Source: Pseudomonas sp. 14P_8.1_Bac3 (GTDB lineage Bacteria > Pseudomonadota > Gammaproteobacteria > Pseudomonadales > Pseudomonadaceae). Taken from it: DNA of 64,000 nucleotides. Below the pieces are notes generated by a model. That model saw only the letters and a list, made by a program, of their open reading frames with translations, made no database searches and was not told where the DNA came from. How positions within the stretch are numbered: position 1 is the stretch's first letter; every line of letters starts with the position of its first letter. Where the stretch lies: contig NZ_JANLOD010000052.1 in NCBI RefSeq assembly GCF_025466085.1, positions 1-64,000 of the forward strand, in the 5' to 3' direction. The position numbers were made by a program, and so were the translations under genes. This document shows positions 60,754-64,000 of the stretch, one piece after another.

Positions 60754-62177
60754 GGGAAATCCTTCTCGTGGACGGGGTTCAAGGGTCGCAGTGCTGAACG
60801 GGGTGCGGTGTTGTGACGAACGGCCTGACTATGCAGCGTAGCCAAGGATTGCCGAAGTTGACGCAACGCCTGATCTTCGGTCGGTTCGCGGCCGTAACAG
60901 GCGCGTAACAGCCCTTGCAGGCGCGGGCTGAGATCGCTCAGTTTCAGGCCCAGGCGGCTGCGTCTGAGCCACAGGTACAGGGCGCTGAGTTGCGCAGGTC
61001 TTGCCTCGATTTGTTGCGGAATCTGCCGCCAGGCGTAGTCGGCGGATTGCAGGTACGCGGTTTGCCGGGTTCGGCGTCGGGCCTGCACGGCAAGGTATGC
61101 GCGATGCACGAAAGGCTTCGCCACGCCGATGGCTAACCCTGCAAGCCCCAACAGCGCCACCCAAAGCAACCAATGTTCCGACAGATGTACGCGGCCTTGC
61201 TGGCCGAGTTGCTTCAGGTCTTCGGTGACGGAGAACACCGGCTTGTATGCGCTGTTGGCTACGGCGTCGAACGTCACTGCCGGGACCTGGGCGGTGCGCG
61301 CCTGTTGCGTACTGACATCCCACCATTTCAGTTCGATCGCCGGCAAGGTGTAGCGACCTTCGGTGTCGATCCGGTAGGTCACGGCGTCGATGCGTTGCCC
61401 GCCGGTGAAATGCCCTCGGCCATCATCGAGGGTGGTGATTTGCGGTGCTTGCGGATAACGGCTCAGTCCCGCGACCTCCGCAAGCGGCGGTACGGGCAGC
61501 GCCATGGCCATGGCGTTGTCGGCCTGCAGGGTCAGTTGCCGGGTGAGGCTGTCGCCCACCTTCAGTGGCGTCGCTGAACGGCTGACGGTTTGGCTGAAGC
61601 GCAGCCCCTGGGCCACCAGCACAGCCTCTCCGGGTTTGAAACCGGGCGGTTGCGTGGCGCTGAAGTGCAGCGGCTGGCTCTGCGCACTCAGCGGTGTGTT
61701 GGCCTGGCCGGGGGTGGCCTGCACCGTCAGGGCCGGAATGTCGAAGCCACGGGCCAGATTCGGCGTGATGCGGTAGCTGTAGCGCATGCCGTTGAAGGAC
61801 TTGCCGTCGAGCGTCTGGTTAATGTGCTCGGCGTGACCGTCGGGCGGCAACACCAGGGCGCCTGGGAGTTTCAGGTCGGGCAGGGTGGGGGCGTCGGTGA
61901 ACCAGGTGTCGGTGAGGACGTCGAGTTGCAGTTCGAGGATGCCGCCGACCCTGACGGATTCTGCGGGTTGCAGGGTGGCCTGTACTCGCAGGTCGGGTTC
62001 GGCGGCCAGTGTGGCTGTGGTGATCAGGCAGCAGAGCAGGGCCCAGAGTATTTTGCTGGCTGGGCTGGCCTCTTCGCGGGCAAGCCCGCTCCCACATGGG
62101 GGATGTGTGCGCCGCCAATCCCCTGTGGGAGCGGGCTTGCTCGCGAAGGTCGCCACTCGCGCTATCAGACGGATCAT
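60750..62177 (-). CDS. BatD-like protein, second copy, with REP-coded N-terminal extension
   Basis: This 475-residue BatD-family protein has the core AEPDLRVQATLQPAESVRVGG and Ig-like strands, a membrane span (LWVALLGLAGLAIGVAKPF, about residue 365) and a Gln/Arg-rich cytoplasmic tail. The natural start ATG 62177 overlaps the BatB-2 stop by 4 bp, but between it and the hydrophobic signal core (ILWALLCCLITTATLA, about 43-58) lies a REP pair read in frame. This adds an unusual roughly 35-residue stretch including FASKPAPTGDW and CGSGLAREE. No ATG, GTG or TTG lies between the REP and the core, so the extension is probably translated or the export signal is disturbed. Confidence 0.85.
   Translation of the reverse strand: MIRLIARVATFASKPAPTGDWRRTHPPCGSGLAREEASPASKILWALLCCLITTATLAAEPDLRVQATLQPAESVRVGGILELQLDVLTDTWFTDAPTLPDLKLPGALVLPPDGHAEHINQTLDGKSFNGMRYSYRITPNLARGFDIPALTVQATPGQANTPLSAQSQPLHFSATQPPGFKPGEAVLVAQGLRFSQTVSRSATPLKVGDSLTRQLTLQADNAMAMALPVPPLAEVAGLSRYPQAPQITTLDDGRGHFTGGQRIDAVTYRIDTEGRYTLPAIELKWWDVSTQQARTAQVPAVTFDAVANSAYKPVFSVTEDLKQLGQQGRVHLSEHWLLWVALLGLAGLAIGVAKPFVHRAYLAVQARRRTRQTAYLQSADYAWRQIPQQIEARPAQLSALYLWLRRSRLGLKLSDLSPRLQGLLRACYGREPTEDQALRQLRQSLATLHSQAVRHNTAPRSALRPLNPVHEKDFP
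62068..62150. repeat. Paired inverted REP elements inside BatD-2 reading frame
   Basis: TCTTCGCGGGCAAGCCCGCT (from 62071) and TGTGGGAGCGGGCTTGCTCG (ending 62144) face each other over about 30 bp. They lie within the 5' end of the BatD-2 frame rather than between genes, which is unusual for REP elements. Confidence 0.85.
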
Positions 62178-63754
62178 GGCTTCATGCCCGTCTGATCCTG
62201 CAAGCTGAACTTCTGCTTGAGGAACTTCGCTGGCGATGTCGTCAGGTTCTGCAACCACAACGCATCCGACGCCGCCTGTTCGGTCGCCACCGTCTTGCTC
62301 TGGCCCTTGCCCGGTGCCTTGTCCATTTTGATTTCGTCGGGCTTGACCTCCGGGGCGTTCTGTTCGGCGCTGTCGGTGTCTTTCTGCAAGGCGATCGCCA
62401 GCGCCAGGTTGGCGGTGGCCTCCGGGAACTGCGGCTGCAACTTCAGCGCCTGGGTGTACGCCGCGATGGCCTGATCGAACTTGAAGCGCCGCACATAAAT
62501 GTTGCCCAGATAGAAATACGCCTGGGGCGTTTCCAACCGCGCGAAACTCGCCAGCGCCAGGTCGAAATCCGCGGCGTTGTAAGCGGCGATGCCTTTCCAG
62601 TACGGGTCGCTGAAGAGGGCGGCGGCCTGCGGAAAATGCTCATGCTCGAAGGCCCAGCGACCTTGCTGGTCGGGGGTGAAAAAAGCATCGGTCAAGGCAT
62701 TGGCTTCAGCGTTGGTCGGTTGCCAGCCGATCCCCAGCGCCAACAACACAGCGGGCGTCCAGTTCAGGCTCCAACCTTTGCGCACACTGAAGAACGCGAT
62801 CAGCAACAGCGGCCAGGACAACCAGTAACCGGCGTCTTTCCAGTGCAACTCGCGCTGCTCGTCACTGGCGGCCTGAAAATGCTGTTGGGCGTGCAGTTCA
62901 ACCCAATCCAGATCGTCGTCATTCAGTGTGAGGCTGCCGAGCGGCGCATCCACGGCGGAAGCCAGTTGCTTGAGCGCGGCCTGATCGAAACTGCCGAGCG
63001 CAGGGCGGCCGTTACTGTCGGTGCGTGGCTGGCCACTGGCGTCTCGGACGATGCCGCCGTCCTCGTTGCCCACGGCGAGGATCAGCACTTGCAGCGCGCT
63101 GTCATTCAATTGCTTGCGCAGGCCGCCGAGCTGCGCGGTGTCGGCCCCATCGGTGATCAACAGCAAGGTGCCCGGGTTTTTTTCAGCGGTCAGCAGGCGC
63201 TTGGCTTCGTCGATCACCGCGCTGACGTTCTTCCCCGGCTTACCGATCAGATCAGTGCTCAGGGCCTGGATGAAGGTGTCGAGCAACGCCGGGTCGTCGG
63301 TCGGCGGCAACACCAGGTGCGCGCTGCCCGCGTAGGCGATCAGCGCGTTGTGGGCCCCGGCGCGACGCTGGATCAGCTCGTGCAGCTTGTGTTTGGCCGC
63401 TTCCAGGCGACTCGGTGGTACGTCGCTGGCGTCCATCGACGGCGACAGGTCGATGGCAATGATCAGCGGCGCGCGATTCTCTAGGAAGTCCGGGCGGTCT
63501 TGTTCCCAGGTCGGCCCCGCCGCGGCGATAGCCCCCAGGATCAGCACTGCACACACCAGATGCACCGGCCGCAAGCGCTGCTGATCCTGAGGCGTAATCA
63601 GCAAGTGCGGCAGCAAGTGCTCGGCGATGTTGCTGCGCAAGCGCCGCTGCACATCCCGGCTGCGCCGCCAGAGCCACGGCAGCGCGGCACCGAGCGGCAG
63701 CAGCAACAGCCAGAGCGGGCGCAGGAAATGCAGGTCGCTGAGGTTGATTTCCAT
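62174..63754 (-). CDS. BatB/BatC-like VWA-TPR protein, second copy
   Basis: This 526-residue protein has N-terminal membrane segments (FLRPLWLLLLPLGAALPWLW and LVCAVLILGAIAAAG) and a VWA domain with an intact metal site (DLSPSMD near residue 92 and ITDGAD near 190). A middle membrane region (WLSWPLLLIAFFSV) precedes TPR repeats (FFTPDQQGRWAFEHEHFPQAAALF; QAYFYLGNIYVRRFKFDQAIAAYTQALKLQP) and a Lys/Gln-rich tail. It parallels the first BatB/BatC fusion but with a complete metal site. It starts 1 bp after the BatA-2 stop and overlaps BatD-2 by 4 bp. Confidence 0.92.
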   Translation of the reverse strand: MEINLSDLHFLRPLWLLLLPLGAALPWLWRRSRDVQRRLRSNIAEHLLPHLLITPQDQQRLRPVHLVCAVLILGAIAAAGPTWEQDRPDFLENRAPLIIAIDLSPSMDASDVPPSRLEAAKHKLHELIQRRAGAHNALIAYAGSAHLVLPPTDDPALLDTFIQALSTDLIGKPGKNVSAVIDEAKRLLTAEKNPGTLLLITDGADTAQLGGLRKQLNDSALQVLILAVGNEDGGIVRDASGQPRTDSNGRPALGSFDQAALKQLASAVDAPLGSLTLNDDDLDWVELHAQQHFQAASDEQRELHWKDAGYWLSWPLLLIAFFSVRKGWSLNWTPAVLLALGIGWQPTNAEANALTDAFFTPDQQGRWAFEHEHFPQAAALFSDPYWKGIAAYNAADFDLALASFARLETPQAYFYLGNIYVRRFKFDQAIAAYTQALKLQPQFPEATANLALAIALQKDTDSAEQNAPEVKPDEIKMDKAPGKGQSKTVATEQAASDALWLQNLTTSPAKFLKQKFSLQDQTGMKP

Positions 63755-63755
63755 C

Positions 63756-64000
63756 TCAGGCCTCCTGCCGCTGACGCGTGAGTGTCAGGTGTGGGCGGAG
63801 CAAGGCACCGACGTGGTAGAGCGCGAGCAAGGCGATGGCTGCGCCCAATGGCCACCAGAACAGGTCCCGTTTTGGCTGGTGGCTGAGGGTTTTCACTTGG
63901 TGCGGGGTCAGTTTGTCGAGGGTGCTGTAGACCTGATCCAGTGCCGTGCGGTCTTCGGCGCGGAAGAACTTGCCGCCGGTGGTCTGGGCGATCTGCTGCA
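63756..64000 (-). CDS. BatA-like VWA protein, second copy (partial, C-terminal end)
   Basis: The last 81 codons of a minus-strand gene run off the window edge. The visible part reads QQIAQTTGGKFFRAEDRTAL, then LDQVYSTLDKLTPHQ, then a membrane span (LFWWPLGAAIALLALYHVGALL) and a basic tail ending RQRQEA. This matches the C-terminus of Bat VWA proteins (GGxYFRARDxxxLxxI followed by one span). Upstream genes of the operon, expected to be DUF4381, DUF58 and MoxR, lie outside the window. Confidence 0.85.
   Translation of the reverse strand, partial: QQIAQTTGGKFFRAEDRTALDQVYSTLDKLTPHQVKTLSHQPKRDLFWWPLGAAIALLALYHVGALLRPHLTLTRQRQEA

Overview
The window looks like a chromosomal contig from a fluorescens-group Pseudomonas. 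The reasons are GC-rich coding sequence, many short palindromic REP elements of the two common Pseudomonas types (GGGAGCGGGCTTGCTCGCGA and GTAGGAGCCGGCTTGCTGGC cores), the order gdhB / small acidic protein / moxR-DUF58-DUF4381-VWA-VWA-BatD, and a pdtA-pdtB-exbBD-ppiC-lysR block that I remember as P. aeruginosa PA0690-PA0701. No tRNA, rRNA, CRISPR array, prophage or complete insertion sequence was seen. The first 55 bases are almost pure C and abut a truncated REP, so they are probably a contig-end artefact.

Layout. 0.1-2.9 kb: a small acidic protein, an exported lactonase-fold beta-propeller and four tiny exported or membrane proteins. 2.9-8.4 kb (minus): GST, SbcC and SbcD, overlapping by 4 bp. 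8.6-15.4 kb (minus): a complete MoxR/Bat operon of six genes, each overlapping the next. 15.7-21.5 kb: a small acidic protein divergent from the large NAD-glutamate dehydrogenase gdhB, which has a hairpin-rich leader. 21.6-26.0 kb: assorted single genes (lipoprotein, cupin, quinol-monooxygenase-like protein, a MocR regulator divergent from an AhpD-like protein, a small exported protein).

26.1-51.0 kb is the main accessory-type locus, all on the plus strand. It begins with a cell-surface-signalling trio: an STN/TonB-C periplasmic protein, a FecI-type sigma factor and a FecR-type anti-sigma, resembling P. aeruginosa VreA-VreI-VreR. Next come a 4159-residue two-partner-secretion exoprotein (PdtA-like) and its TpsB transporter. 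They are followed by an ExbB channel fused to a periplasmic DUF2341/LamG-like region, ExbD, TonB, a porin, a coiled-coil protein, a YbjN-like protein, a PpiC-like protein and a LysR regulator. Similar blocks lie upstream of pdtA and pdtB (30 of 39 positions, allowing one 2-nt gap), and a strong UUCG-loop terminator separates the two genes. This suggests two co-controlled transcription units, plausibly driven by the adjacent sigma factor.

51.3-64.0 kb: an unknown gene, a membrane-anchored eight-haem cytochrome with HEAT/TPR repeats, a DUF3313 lipoprotein, a fused MFS/spermidine-synthase-like membrane protein, then a minus-strand operon reading (from the window edge) BatA-2 (partial), BatB-2, BatD-2, periplasmic HAD hydrolase, arylsulfatase. 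It is a second, divergent Bat system tied to a sulfatase. BatD-2 carries a REP pair inside its reading frame, and BatB of the first operon has lost its metal-site residues while BatB-2 keeps them.
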